DNA from: a virus
Length of the DNA stretch: 39,636 nt
Direction: 5' to 3' (one strand)
Virus record (IMG/VR): IMGVR_UViG_3300032087_002060
Location: 1 to 39,636 of that record
Each line of letters opens with the position of its first letter. Within the stretch, counting starts at the first letter, position 1. Both the position numbers and the translations under genes were made by a program. Shown here piece after piece: positions 1 to 9,891 of this stretch. Under the pieces are notes generated by a model. That model saw only the letters and a list, made by a program, of their open reading frames with translations. It did not search any database and had not been told where the DNA came from.

Positions 1-1195
1 ACAATGCACCTACTACTAGAGGGTCACCATCGTTATCTACAGAAGGGTCTGCTGTTTTAGCACCAAGGTAACGGTCATCAAAGTTATCTAGGACAGATGC
101 CGCTGATGCCGCAGACTGAGCCGCAGATACAGCCGAAGCAGAAGCCTCAGATGCTTTAGTAGTAGCGGTAGTAGCACTAGCCGCTGCGTTAGACTCTGAA
201 GTTGCTGCTGCGTTCTTACTAGACAAAGCAGAAGTAGCAGATACCGAAGCTGAGTCACGGTAACCTAGAGTAGTGTCACGGTAACCTTGAGCCTGAGAAG
301 CTGAAGTAGCCGCTGAGGTTGCAGAGGTAGATGCTTCACTAGCTTTAGTAGTAGCCGTAGCTGCCTGGGTAGTTGCAATACCAGCCTGAGTAGTCGCAGT
401 ACTAGCCTGAGAGGTAGCTGTAGATGCAGCAGAAGTTGCTACACCAGCTTGAGTAGAGGCCGTGCTTGCGCTACCTGCCGCAGCCGTAGCTGAAGTAGCC
501 GCTTCACCAGCTTTAGTTGTCGCAATGCCAGCTTGAGTTGTTGCTGTAGTTGCTTGAGTTGTTGCTGTAGTAGCTGAATCAGACGCAGAAGTTGCGCTAG
601 AAGAAGCTTCGCTGGCCTTAGTTGTAGCCGTAGTAGCCGCAGTACTTGCAGTACTAGCACTAGCCGCAGCAGCCGTAGCTTGAGTTGTAGCTGTAGTAGC
701 CGCAGTAGTAGCTGTGGTTGCCTGAGTTGTAGCTTGAGCCAACTGAGAAGACATTGCTGTCTCAGCCCACTCTTTATTTACCGCATCGTTTGCATTTACA
801 GGGTCAGCTACGTTCTTAATAGTACGGTCTGACCCGTTAACAGAAGCATCCCACTTACCATCCACATCTAGGGCAATGGCAGAGTTAGCTTTGTCGATAG
901 CTTCCTGAGCTGCGTGGAATACCTGAATGTTAGAGTTATCTAGGTCTTCCTCAGTCAATACCGCACCAGAGGCAAAGTCTACAGCACGGCTTGTAAGGTT
1001 TGTATCACGAGCGATACGTACCACTGCACCTTGAGCTGGCGCAGGAGTAATATCAATTACGTTTGAGCTTGTGAAAGTGAACGAGGTAGATACCCCGTCC
1101 ACAAACACAGAGATTTCACTTTGCTCAATGTAATCGAATGGAATGTTAAATGTATTACCACCAGAGGCGATAATCTCACTGTAACTATATGCCAT
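1..1195 (-). CDS. Tail fibre protein, T7 gp17-like N-terminus (partial at window edge)
   Basis: This is the 5' part of a tail fibre gene that runs off the left edge; 398 codons are visible. Residues 1 to about 130 resemble the T7 gp17 tail-attachment domain (start MAYSYSEIIASGG, later RDTNLTSRAVDFASG), which docks the fibre on the tail. From about residue 150 to 368 the chain is almost only Ala, Thr, Ser and Gln in short repeats (TTQA, TTKASEAS), fitting a long trimeric shaft. The last visible part (DNFDDRYLGAKTADP) is a motif I know from other marine phage fibres, just before the distal domain. The gene follows the gp16-like gene by 2 bp, as in T7. The receptor-binding end is missing. Confidence 0.9.
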   Translation of the reverse strand, partial: MAYSYSEIIASGGNTFNIPFDYIEQSEISVFVDGVSTSFTFTSSNVIDITPAPAQGAVVRIARDTNLTSRAVDFASGAVLTEEDLDNSNIQVFHAAQEAIDKANSAIALDVDGKWDASVNGSDRTIKNVADPVNANDAVNKEWAETAMSSQLAQATTQATTATTAATTATTQATAAAASASTASTAATTATTKASEASSSATSASDSATTATTQATTATTQAGIATTKAGEAATSATAAAGSASTASTQAGVATSAASTATSQASTATTQAGIATTQAATATTKASEASTSATSAATSASQAQGYRDTTLGYRDSASVSATSALSSKNAAATSESNAAASATTATTKASEASASAVSAAQSAASAASVLDNFDDRYLGAKTADPSVDNDGDPLVVGAL

Positions 1196-1197
1196 TA

Positions 1198-4100
1198 TTA
1201 ATTACCTATAAGTGGAGAGTTTAGTTCTCTTAAGCGTTGTTCGTTGTTGTCGATGAACTTATCCATCACCTGAGCTTCACCACGCATAGCCTGAACCTTG
1301 TTGAAGCTTGTACGCTTCCATAGTTCATGGTCTGCTGGGAGAGTCTTAGGCAGTACTTGGTCAAATACATAACTTTCGTACTGAGCAATAATTGAGTTCA
1401 AGCGTTCTAAGCGTTTAGCGTCACCGAAGATTTCTTTGTAAGGCTTAGAGTTCATCTCGTAGTTAAGAGCTTCTTCAAGAGTAGCTCCAGACTTAGCACG
1501 AGTGTTCTCACCAATAGCCTTACCTCGCATACCTTCCATACGGACAGTACCACTTAGTTCACGCCATAGGTCATACACTGATTGACGACCATCAGGCTTA
1601 ACTCTGATTTCGGTTAAGTCTACACCTTTACGGATTTTAGCAGGAGCGTTACGAGATGAGTTAAGACGTTTCATCTCAATAGCGATAGGGTCATCACTCT
1701 TAGGTTCCATAGCGAAACCTGAAAGCTCAAAGCCGTAGTTATCACGGACTTCGATAGGACGACCAAGGAAGTCACGCTTCTTATCGTAAGGGTCTTCAGG
1801 GTTGTCAGCAAAGACTGCTGTATTTAGGATGTCTTCAGGGTTTAGACCAACATTGACAAACAAGTTACGGCCTACGCCTTCAGGAACTAACACATCTCGG
1901 TAGAAGCGGTAGTAAGGAACCATAGTCTTAATACGGTTCTCAGCGAAAGTACTTAAAGCACCTTCAGGGTCACGACCACCAAATGTATCTGTACCTAGTG
2001 CAAAGAGGTCAGCAACACCAGTTAGTGAAGGAACTTCTAGGAGAGCCTTAGCTGTCCCTAGAGCACCTGCTACAAACATATCCTTACCGCTTTCTTGGTT
2101 ATGCGCCATAGCGTCTTGGATAGCGCCAATGGTCATCATAAAGCGAGCCATAGGGTCACCCCTACGGATTTGTACACGGTTACCGTCTTCATCCATGATT
2201 GAGTAAGGTAGGTCACCAGCCGCTTCGTTTACCTTCTGATTATTGTAATCCTGTAGGTTACCTGGGCCTTGTAGGTTACCTGACATTGCTGTGGACATAG
2301 CCGCAGTCCAGTACAGAGTACCTAGGTGCATTACCATCTCAGCTCTAGCACGAACTTGAGGGTTCGGGTCGTTCAGCATAGTGCGGAACTCTTTGCTCAT
2401 AAGCTGGAGTCCAGGTGTACGCTCTGCTGCCCAAGACACTAGGTTTGTAGGAGTACGGACGAATGGTACAATCTGCTTCATCACAGGATGCTTGGCAGAC
2501 ACACCAGCTACAGCTTTACCTACTTTACCAAATGGGTCAGTACGGTAGTCACCTTGGAATGTTACTTCACGAGCTTCATTCAAAGCAGCTACAAGCAAAG
2601 GGTCTTCTGGCTGTGCATTACGACCTACAGCATCAATGTGTTCGTCCATCAAACGGTTGAACTCACCTTTAGCCCACTTGTGAGCTTCTGCTGTGGTTTT
2701 GAATCCACCATCTACACCAACACGCTGTAGTGCTAAGTCAGTAACATCTGCACGTAGCTTACCACGGAATGCCATTTGCTTAACAAGTTCATCGGTAGCC
2801 AACATACCACGACCACCAACAAGGCGGTTGAAGTTACCTAGAAGGTTCATTGTAGCGTCTGCTAGTGACTCATCTTTAGCCTTAAGTTCAGCACCCATAC
2901 GCATAGGGTTAACTAGGTTGCTAATCTTGTAGTCACGAGTACCAATAGAACGGACTTCATCACCGTCACCTGAGAAGGCACGGCCTGGGTCAATGTAGTT
3001 CTTAGAGTTGTTGAATGACTTAAGTGCGTAGTAGAAAGCAGAAGGAGCTGCTGTCAGTTCACGACCAGCTTGAGTAACTGCCCTGCGTAGTTGTCGAGCG
3101 TCGCCTGCAAGTACACCTGCACCAATATCAGTAATGTTACGCTCAATTAAGTGAGCCATTGAAGACACGGTGTTAATACCAAGTGTTACAGGAGAGCCTA
3201 GGATGTTGTTAATCCAGAACTCGTTGAGTGCATCGACAGTCTTATGCCCCCACCCAGCGCCTTTCTCTTCGACAAGCTTAAGCTGTGCAATAGCATCTTG
3301 AGCTGACATCGTATCACCCTTCTCTTTGAAGTGTGTTAGGACATCTGCATACTTACTTGTACCTAGGCGTTGGCGTAGGGACTGTAGTTGTAGGTCACGA
3401 CCAGACTGAGAGGCTAAGTCTTCGCTAAGTGCGATAACTTTCTCAAACTGACCAAAAGACTTCCAAGGGTCGCCATCAGGAGAGTTCCACTCTTTCAGGA
3501 ACTTGTCGTACATTTCATTCTCAAGCTTAATTGTGAGTGCTTTGAATGATGTAGAATCCTTAAGTGCAACTTTACCGCTAGTGTACTTACTGTAAAGCTG
3601 ATTAACGAGCGACTCTGGAGTTAGGTCATCATCGAACTTGATGCCAAGCTCAGTTAGTAGGTTAACGCCATTATCGTAAGCTTGTTCGTTAGTAATCTTC
3701 TGACCAACACCGTTAGGCATACGGTCAAGACGCTGACGAGTAGTGTCACCAATGTTACGGATAAACTCATTACGAGCTGCTTGACGTGCTTCACCTGTAA
3801 TAGACGGGTCAGCTAGAACCTGTCTCCATTTCTCTGTAGCAGCCGCAGTGACTTGCATAGAGTCCATATCAGGACGAATTACAGGCTGTGTCTCTATAGC
3901 AGGGGCATTTGGAGTAGCTGGAGTACCGTCTGCACGGAGGGCTTTAACACCTGCACCACCCATACCGATTGTACCACCAATTACGCCACCTAGTGTGCCA
4001 GAGATGACACCAGTTGTGCCAACAGTACCCCAATCAATCTCATCCTGCATACCAAGCTCTGTACGAGTTTCTTGGTTACCAGCAGACAGTGCAGTACCTA

Positions 4101-4710
4101 CAGCAGCAGCGTTGGCTGTGCCACTAATAGCGCCTTTCTTAAAGCCTTCTAGTAAGAGACGACGGACACCAGCTTTAGCTACCTGCTTAGAAGCAATACC
4201 TGCCGCTGTGCCAGTACCGAAGCTGATAAGACCAGAAAGGTTAGCTGGGTCTAATAGGTTGACCTCAGCGTGGTCTAGGAAAGCATCCCACTTTCTGTTC
4301 TCATCTTCATAGAAAGGAACAATGTTGTCCCAAGCACCAAACATGACAGCCAATGATTGACGTTCACGCTCAGACATCTCACCAACACCGTTAAGGCGAG
4401 CTACAAGAGTACCCATAGATGCTGTGTTACCTTCAAAATAACGCATCTGTTCGTAGTACTCATCTGTGAGTTCTTCAGGGGTTCCTTCCCAAGGCTTACC
4501 AGAAGATTCCTCAAAGTAAGTCTTAGCTGCGTCTAGGATAGCCTTGTTCTGGCTTACATCCTTCCACATCATTTGTTGCTGTTGCTGGACTTCAGGGTTG
4601 AGGAGACCAGCTTGTTCATAGTCTTGGTAGAGTTTCTGTACTTCTTGTTCCGAAAGCTCACGCTCAGAACGGTACTTCACTCCTCCTAAATCATAGTCAA
4701 AACCAGCCAT
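1198..4710 (-). CDS. Internal core protein, T7 gp16-like (1170 aa)
   Basis: By position and size this is the gp16 homologue, the largest ejected core protein, which in T7 helps build the channel that carries DNA through the cell envelope. T7 gp16 is about 1318 residues and starts with a lytic transglycosylase domain. Here I see no catalytic Glu-Ser motif or other transglycosylase signature in the first 150 residues, which are instead Gln- and Glu-rich. Residues about 155-260 hold Gly/Ala-rich hydrophobic stretches (LISFGTGTAAGIASK, GTLGGVIGGTIGMGG) that could contact membrane. The start codon overlaps the stop of the gp15-like gene by 1 bp (TAATG). The assignment rests mainly on synteny and length. 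Confidence 0.85.
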   Translation of the reverse strand: MAGFDYDLGGVKYRSERELSEQEVQKLYQDYEQAGLLNPEVQQQQQMMWKDVSQNKAILDAAKTYFEESSGKPWEGTPEELTDEYYEQMRYFEGNTASMGTLVARLNGVGEMSERERQSLAVMFGAWDNIVPFYEDENRKWDAFLDHAEVNLLDPANLSGLISFGTGTAAGIASKQVAKAGVRRLLLEGFKKGAISGTANAAAVGTALSAGNQETRTELGMQDEIDWGTVGTTGVISGTLGGVIGGTIGMGGAGVKALRADGTPATPNAPAIETQPVIRPDMDSMQVTAAATEKWRQVLADPSITGEARQAARNEFIRNIGDTTRQRLDRMPNGVGQKITNEQAYDNGVNLLTELGIKFDDDLTPESLVNQLYSKYTSGKVALKDSTSFKALTIKLENEMYDKFLKEWNSPDGDPWKSFGQFEKVIALSEDLASQSGRDLQLQSLRQRLGTSKYADVLTHFKEKGDTMSAQDAIAQLKLVEEKGAGWGHKTVDALNEFWINNILGSPVTLGINTVSSMAHLIERNITDIGAGVLAGDARQLRRAVTQAGRELTAAPSAFYYALKSFNNSKNYIDPGRAFSGDGDEVRSIGTRDYKISNLVNPMRMGAELKAKDESLADATMNLLGNFNRLVGGRGMLATDELVKQMAFRGKLRADVTDLALQRVGVDGGFKTTAEAHKWAKGEFNRLMDEHIDAVGRNAQPEDPLLVAALNEAREVTFQGDYRTDPFGKVGKAVAGVSAKHPVMKQIVPFVRTPTNLVSWAAERTPGLQLMSKEFRTMLNDPNPQVRARAEMVMHLGTLYWTAAMSTAMSGNLQGPGNLQDYNNQKVNEAAGDLPYSIMDEDGNRVQIRRGDPMARFMMTIGAIQDAMAHNQESGKDMFVAGALGTAKALLEVPSLTGVADLFALGTDTFGGRDPEGALSTFAENRIKTMVPYYRFYRDVLVPEGVGRNLFVNVGLNPEDILNTAVFADNPEDPYDKKRDFLGRPIEVRDNYGFELSGFAMEPKSDDPIAIEMKRLNSSRNAPAKIRKGVDLTEIRVKPDGRQSVYDLWRELSGTVRMEGMRGKAIGENTRAKSGATLEEALNYEMNSKPYKEIFGDAKRLERLNSIIAQYESYVFDQVLPKTLPADHELWKRTSFNKVQAMRGEAQVMDKFIDNNEQRLRELNSPLIGN

Positions 4711-6479
4711 TAGTTATTCCTCGGAGTTACAGTTACTTTAGTTGGGTTACCAGCAGAGTCCCTTGTGGTTATCGTAGTGGAACCATCAGCATTGGTCGTA
4801 GAAGACGTTGCTGTGTTCACCAGGTTAGACAACTCACTAGGAGGGCTTAGTTCCACTAGGGTATTCATTAAGCCATCGTTTAGCTTACGTGCCAAGTAAG
4901 GGTCACGTAGTATACTGAGTAAGTTAGGGCTGCCTGTGCCTGAGCGTGATACCATGCTTTGATACACTTCAGGGGCAACATATTGCTCAATATTACGTGG
5001 TTCTCGGTTAATTTGAATCCAAATCTGCTCAAGTTTAGTTTCAGCCTGTCGCCAGTAAGCATCTGCTTCTGGGCTAACAAAGGTACGGATGTCCTTACTG
5101 AAGGCATCCCAGACTTCATACTTCTCTGCTACATCTTTAATAAGGGTCTTGTAGGCAGGGGTTTGGAACACTTCCACACCTGTCTGACTTGCACCAGACA
5201 CGATACTGCGTAGAGACTGCTTCTGAGATAGTGATAATTGACCAAATGGATTCTTATCGCCAGCTATGATGTCACGTAGGGCAACTTCAGCTTCAGGAGG
5301 AGTGAGTTGTGAGAAGTAATCCCAAGCCTGTACATACAGCTCATCCGTCATAGGAGCATCGTTACGTAGCTGGTTCTCAACACTCTTGTAAGCTGCTGAC
5401 AGTTCAGCCGTATCAATCTTACCGTATTGACCTTTAGGCTGGAAGTCTTCTAGCGAACCACCATTATCAATGTGTTGGATAATCTCACCACGTAGAGCTT
5501 CGTTCTCATTGTTCTCCTGACGAACGTCACGGTAGTACTGAGCTTGCTCTAAGCTGTCTTTACGGACAATAGCCTTGTCAATGATTTCGTCTAGGTTCTT
5601 AGCAGACCAGTGTTGCGTACCAGAAAGCGTACCAGAGCCAGCTTTAAGCTGACGTGCTGCTGTGATAAAAGCACCAATCTCTTGAGGGTCTTGAGACGTA
5701 GCAATACGGTCAGCTACAAAGCCAACCATCTTCTCATTAATCTCAGAGCCAGTGAAGCCACTGTCGAACTTGTACAGGTCATCTGCAAGGTTGTTCAGAG
5801 CGCCTGCAACGGCCTCTGGAGTGCTTAAGTCAACACCGTATAGGCTTGCTTCAGCTTGCTTATTAAACGACTGTGTAACCATCTCTGAGGCGTGGTTACG
5901 TGCTTCTGATATTTGCATACCAGTAAGCTGACTCTCAATCTGAGAGGTGTGAGTTTTGATACCAGCCATAACACCAGCTTCACCAGTGTACTCTTTGTAC
6001 TGACCAGCGATGTCTGTGGTGTTCTCTGCAATCCACTCACGGAATTGTACAGGGTCTAGGTTCTGAAGCGTCTTGTTACGGATGCCTTCTTCATAACGAC
6101 TACGTAACTCAGCATTAACATTCTTACCAATCTCAGCACCAAGACCCTTGTTGTAGGCAAAAGCAACGGTCGGGTTTGAAGGAACAAACTCACCACTAGC
6201 TCTTACTTCTTCAAGAGTTTTGTATTTACCATCTTGTGTAATGTAGCTCATCTCTTGAAGAGCGAGCATCTGCATTTCTTCTTCTGCTTTCTTCTTCTGA
6301 GCACCGTATTGTTGTAGCTTAGGGCTTAGTTGAGAAAGGAAGTTAGTTAACTCGGTGTTGATTCCTTCGCTTGCAGGTGCCGCAGCAACGTTCACAAACG
6401 TATCAACAGGCCGAATGTTAGGCTGTGTTACAGTTAGGCCGCTATCTCGCAAGCGTTCGACCTTAATTGCCTTTGCCAT
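4710..6479 (-). CDS. Internal core protein, T7 gp15-like (589 aa)
   Basis: This lies between gp14- and gp16-like genes, as gp15 does in T7. T7 gp15 (747 residues) forms the periplasmic part of the ejection channel together with gp16. The protein here is shorter, soluble and rich in Gln, Glu and Ala, with long predicted helices and no membrane segment. The C-terminus is Thr/Ser-rich and low in complexity (NTATSSTTNADGSTTITT). I see no enzymatic motif. The call is by synteny and composition. Confidence 0.8.
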   Translation of the reverse strand: MAKAIKVERLRDSGLTVTQPNIRPVDTFVNVAAAPASEGINTELTNFLSQLSPKLQQYGAQKKKAEEEMQMLALQEMSYITQDGKYKTLEEVRASGEFVPSNPTVAFAYNKGLGAEIGKNVNAELRSRYEEGIRNKTLQNLDPVQFREWIAENTTDIAGQYKEYTGEAGVMAGIKTHTSQIESQLTGMQISEARNHASEMVTQSFNKQAEASLYGVDLSTPEAVAGALNNLADDLYKFDSGFTGSEINEKMVGFVADRIATSQDPQEIGAFITAARQLKAGSGTLSGTQHWSAKNLDEIIDKAIVRKDSLEQAQYYRDVRQENNENEALRGEIIQHIDNGGSLEDFQPKGQYGKIDTAELSAAYKSVENQLRNDAPMTDELYVQAWDYFSQLTPPEAEVALRDIIAGDKNPFGQLSLSQKQSLRSIVSGASQTGVEVFQTPAYKTLIKDVAEKYEVWDAFSKDIRTFVSPEADAYWRQAETKLEQIWIQINREPRNIEQYVAPEVYQSMVSRSGTGSPNLLSILRDPYLARKLNDGLMNTLVELSPPSELSNLVNTATSSTTNADGSTTITTRDSAGNPTKVTVTPRNN

Positions 6480-6489
6480 TTTCTACCTC

Positions 6490-7077
6490 TTAAGATGTAA
6501 AGTTAAGCGCAGAACTATCCCAGTTCTCGCTAAATGATTTACCAGTTCCATCTGCACCTGTGCCTGAGTTGGCAGTACCGTAGGCCATCCCTGCGTTAAT
6601 CGCAGTAGAGGCAACAGCAGTGAGAAGGTCAGGTTTCTGTTTACGTCCTGCATCAGCAGACATAATACGACCTTGGAGCTGGCTTTCGATGCCATTACGT
6701 TCAAACGCAAACGCTGTCGCAACATTGTCTAGCGCACGATTGACACCTGTTTCTTGTTTCAGGAAGTCGCCCTGACGTTGAGCCATATCGAACTCATTGA
6801 CTCGACCAGTAAAGCCACGCTCTGCGTTAGCTACTGTAGCCGTCCCTTGGTTCTCCATATAGGCTATGAGGGTTTGCATCCTCTTGTCGGCTATAGCCTC
6901 TTGTTCTTGAACTTGGCGAGCGTTGAGTGCTCGTGCTTGGTCTTGAGCAGCTTTGTGGGCAGCTTGTGTCTTAGCATCAGCTACTTTGTTGGTATACTTA
7001 GATACTGCAACACCTTGCTGATACTGCATGACACCCTGCGTCACAGCCAAAGCTGCCATAGATATAGGGTCACACAT
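6490..7077 (-). CDS. Internal core protein, T7 gp14-like (195 aa)
   Basis: T7 gp14 (196 residues) is the ejected core protein that forms the pore in the outer membrane. Length, position between gp13 and gp15, and the start MCDPISMAALAVTQGVMQY (a short hydrophobic N-terminus with Cys2) match that family. The middle (about residues 30-110) is a long Ala/Gln/Glu-rich helix. The C-terminal part has an Ala/Gly-rich stretch (VASTAINAGMAYG). The gene overlaps the end of the gp13-like gene by 8 bp. Confidence 0.85.
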   Translation of the reverse strand: MCDPISMAALAVTQGVMQYQQGVAVSKYTNKVADAKTQAAHKAAQDQARALNARQVQEQEAIADKRMQTLIAYMENQGTATVANAERGFTGRVNEFDMAQRQGDFLKQETGVNRALDNVATAFAFERNGIESQLQGRIMSADAGRKQKPDLLTAVASTAINAGMAYGTANSGTGADGTGKSFSENWDSSALNFTS

Positions 7078-7534
7078 TTGTATTTATCCTCACAAATTCG
7101 TAGAAGGGTTCTTTTCCAACCCCGTATTCTTCTACTAGGCGAGGAAAACTGAACCCCAAGTACTTTAACCAACGAATAGCTGTAGTGTTCTCAGCGTGTA
7201 CAAAGTTTGTAAGTACTTGATATTCATTGTTTTTCTCGATTATCCAATCCTTAGAGCCACGTAAAAAGTCATTACGTATCTCTTTGATTAAGTCAGTACC
7301 CATAAGCCAAGGGCACCCTGTAATGTCATTGATACGGGCAACTCCGAAGATGCCAGCTACCTTGTTATCGTCAGTAACTATTGTGTTACATTCTTCGGAT
7401 ATATCGACAGAAAGGGTGAGAGCATCCAAAGGCTCAAGACCAGAGGATGCTATCAGTTCTTTTCTGTCGGTTTCTCTAAGGTTACTGGCAAGCTCCGCAA
7501 TGTCCTCTTTATAAGTCTTGCGAAAACTAGCCAT
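7070..7534 (-). CDS. Internal virion protein with GNAT-like fold, T7 gp13-like (154 aa)
   Basis: The gene sits at the T7 gene 13 position, between nozzle (gp12) and gp14. The sequence looks like the acetyltransferase-like fold found in many gp13 relatives: an N-terminal helix pair (DIAELASNLRETDRKEL), a strand with VAGIFGVARI, and a C-terminal NTTAIRWLKYLGF, which matches the usual GNAT ending (N..A..LY..LGF). In T7, gp13 is needed for normal head morphogenesis. Whether this protein transfers an acetyl group is unknown. The start overlaps the gp12 stop (TAATG). Confidence 0.75.
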   Translation of the reverse strand: MASFRKTYKEDIAELASNLRETDRKELIASSGLEPLDALTLSVDISEECNTIVTDDNKVAGIFGVARINDITGCPWLMGTDLIKEIRNDFLRGSKDWIIEKNNEYQVLTNFVHAENTTAIRWLKYLGFSFPRLVEEYGVGKEPFYEFVRINTNV

Positions 7535-9891
7535 TATACTCGGTTAGACCTCAATCTGTAGAAACCTTCCCACTCAGCAGACTGGAACGCACACGGTAGG
7601 TGTGAGTCAGATACAAGCTTAATCTGAAGTCCTTTAGAGTCAGCCATCGTGTTGATACGGAACGTACCATCAGAGATAGCAGGTTGGTTTAGAATGTTAG
7701 TGATACCGCCTACAGTCCTACCTGAGAAGATAGTCTTGTAAGAGTTACGATTAGCTGGGTCACCAGCACCTTTAGGGATAACTTCAGCCTCAAAGTAACC
7801 TGTGTCGTTATACACAACGTTCATGTTACGAAGCTGTAAGCGTCCTATCGTAATAGGCTCTTTCTCATTACGCATCACCTGCTCAGAGAAGGAGTACTCA
7901 AAGGTGTAAGGGTAGCCATAGAATACATAGTCACCTTTCTGTGAGTATGTTCCTACTTCTGCTTCAGTGATTACTTTACCCTTATCAGTAATGTAGGTAA
8001 ATGTTTCAGACGTAGAGAATGAGCTAACAGTGTTTGGCAGGATTGTCTTTCTATTATCTAAAAGGACAGGCCACCCGCCCTGAGTGATTAGCTCAGAGTC
8101 ATCGGTACTTAAGCTCAACTCAGTCATGTACATACTTGTAGAGGAGGACTCAAAGGCAATAAGCATAGTAGAGTTTTCAAACTCAAAGTGTCTTACTTTA
8201 TCTTTGAATGTCCATTTAGACCAAGCTGATTGTAGTTTCTCATTGTTTTGCCAGTAGAACCTGTAGACATAAAGGTCGTATGGAGAGTCATCAGTCTGTA
8301 CAACAATGATGTCTTCGTTTGACGAAGCTTTCATGTTTGTGATGTTACCTTTAATGTAACTAGGAACATGAGCTGTAATGTCTGTAGCGTCATTGGTGTC
8401 TGTGTCAGTATTAGTGAAGTATTCACGAACACCAGAGAAGGCTCCACGACTGAACGGGAAGAATACGTACTTACCAGCCCCTACAGGTTTAGCTTGAGTA
8501 GACGCTTCAAACTGAGTTGTTACGTCTACGCTCACTGTGTCAGGCGCAAGGATGTCTATAGCGTTCAGCTTAAACTGTGTCTTATCAGAGAACAGTAGCA
8601 ATGCCTCATTGAAAGGCACAGCGTGTTTTAGGATAGAGACTTGGTTGTTTGATACAGACACATCAATAGGGTCACTATCAACAACTGTTAGTGCTGTACG
8701 CCTAAAGAAGTTGTACTCTGTGAACTCACCTGACTCAGACAAGATGATATTCTCATCATAGAGAAGACCTAAGCGGTTACGGAAGAAGAAGATGTCGTTA
8801 ATTGTTAAGTTATCTTCTGCAAACAATGGGAACGGGTTAGAGTCATCGTCACCCGCTTTACGCTCTGCCCAAGGCATAGGCTCAAATACATAGTTACCAG
8901 TATCCCCATCAAGTCTTAACTGGTGAGGCATTGTCGAAGCATCTAGCTTGTACTTGATACCTGGTGCTACTGTTTCCTTCCATACACCTCCACCTGTAGT
9001 GTTAGTGATGAGTTTAACGTAGTAGTCATCCTGAGCTTTCTCGTTGTCCCCTGATACCTTGATTACGAAGTTCTCTGGGCCATCTTTAGGAAGCTGTTTG
9101 AAGTCGATTACTTCTTCCTTGAAGCCTAGTAAGTGGTTGTTACCACGAGAGTCTTCTACCTCAATCTCAAACTCAGTAGACGAGTAGAGATGTATAACGT
9201 TGTTATACCTAGCTTTGTTAATACCTGAAGGTAGTGAGATGTTGTAAAGCTGTGTAGCGATGTTGTCTGTCTTAATAGAAGACTCTGCCGCTTGGGTAGC
9301 TGAAGTACTATCGTTCGTAGAAGCGCCTGTAGTGTAACTTTGGGTAGACCAAGATGCTCCAGGCCTACGTGCTTTCAGTGTGTAGGTTGTCTGGTAGTCG
9401 CCTTGTTTGGTGTAAATAAGAGCTTCGTACTTACGGTTAGCGTCACCAGCAGGCAACGGAGTTAAATCTGATAATGTACTGACTTGTTTACGTTTGTTAA
9501 CGATGTATGTGTAATCAGCTACAGTAACAACAGCTATGTCTTCTTTTGGGTTAACTACATTGTCTAGGTAATCCAAAGATGCCTGTGTAGCTGAAAGCGT
9601 TTTATTGTTGCCGTTAGAATCTACTAGGCTTAACCCGTTAGCTCCTAAAGCAATAGCTAGGTGCAGTAAATCACCACCTGACGTTCTAACAGTATGGTGG
9701 AATACGTTATCCCCGCTTGAGTAAGAGTCTAAGCCGTGCTTGTAAGCGGTACAGGGACGTTTAGTTAGACCCTTAACAACGGAGGATAGGCCGTTAAGCT
9801 GCTCTTCGCCTTGTGTCTTAAGACGTAGAGATGGGGGCTGTTGAGACACCCCGTTAATAAGGTTAGGTATTGAACCGCTGACTAAAGGCAT
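7534..9891 (-). CDS. Tail tube (nozzle) protein B, T7 gp12-like (785 aa)
   Basis: This is the large tail tube protein that forms the nozzle below the adaptor ring. The N-terminus (PNLINGVSQQPPSLRLKTQG) carries the typical family start, with the NGVSQQP motif, and the length matches T7 gp12 (794). The rest is beta-rich, as expected for a nozzle of beta-propeller and beta-barrel domains. Its start codon overlaps the stop of gp11 (TAATG), so the two tail tube proteins are probably translationally coupled. Confidence 0.95.
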   Translation of the reverse strand: MPLVSGSIPNLINGVSQQPPSLRLKTQGEEQLNGLSSVVKGLTKRPCTAYKHGLDSYSSGDNVFHHTVRTSGGDLLHLAIALGANGLSLVDSNGNNKTLSATQASLDYLDNVVNPKEDIAVVTVADYTYIVNKRKQVSTLSDLTPLPAGDANRKYEALIYTKQGDYQTTYTLKARRPGASWSTQSYTTGASTNDSTSATQAAESSIKTDNIATQLYNISLPSGINKARYNNVIHLYSSTEFEIEVEDSRGNNHLLGFKEEVIDFKQLPKDGPENFVIKVSGDNEKAQDDYYVKLITNTTGGGVWKETVAPGIKYKLDASTMPHQLRLDGDTGNYVFEPMPWAERKAGDDDSNPFPLFAEDNLTINDIFFFRNRLGLLYDENIILSESGEFTEYNFFRRTALTVVDSDPIDVSVSNNQVSILKHAVPFNEALLLFSDKTQFKLNAIDILAPDTVSVDVTTQFEASTQAKPVGAGKYVFFPFSRGAFSGVREYFTNTDTDTNDATDITAHVPSYIKGNITNMKASSNEDIIVVQTDDSPYDLYVYRFYWQNNEKLQSAWSKWTFKDKVRHFEFENSTMLIAFESSSTSMYMTELSLSTDDSELITQGGWPVLLDNRKTILPNTVSSFSTSETFTYITDKGKVITEAEVGTYSQKGDYVFYGYPYTFEYSFSEQVMRNEKEPITIGRLQLRNMNVVYNDTGYFEAEVIPKGAGDPANRNSYKTIFSGRTVGGITNILNQPAISDGTFRINTMADSKGLQIKLVSDSHLPCAFQSAEWEGFYRLRSNRV

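Noticed and set aside
439-660. Leu/Gln-rich 73-codon minus-strand frame
   Set aside because: It is an alternative frame of the repetitive fibre shaft; its composition follows from the repeat.
3889-3910. CTATAGCAG followed by GGG inside the gp16-like gene, similar to the 16-mer promoter
   Set aside because: Only the first nine bases match without gaps, it lies inside a coding sequence, and no operon begins there.
3848-4312. 154-codon plus-strand open frame
   Set aside because: It is antisense to the gp16-like gene, Pro/Ser/Ala-rich as expected of a shadow frame, and has no related neighbour on that strand.
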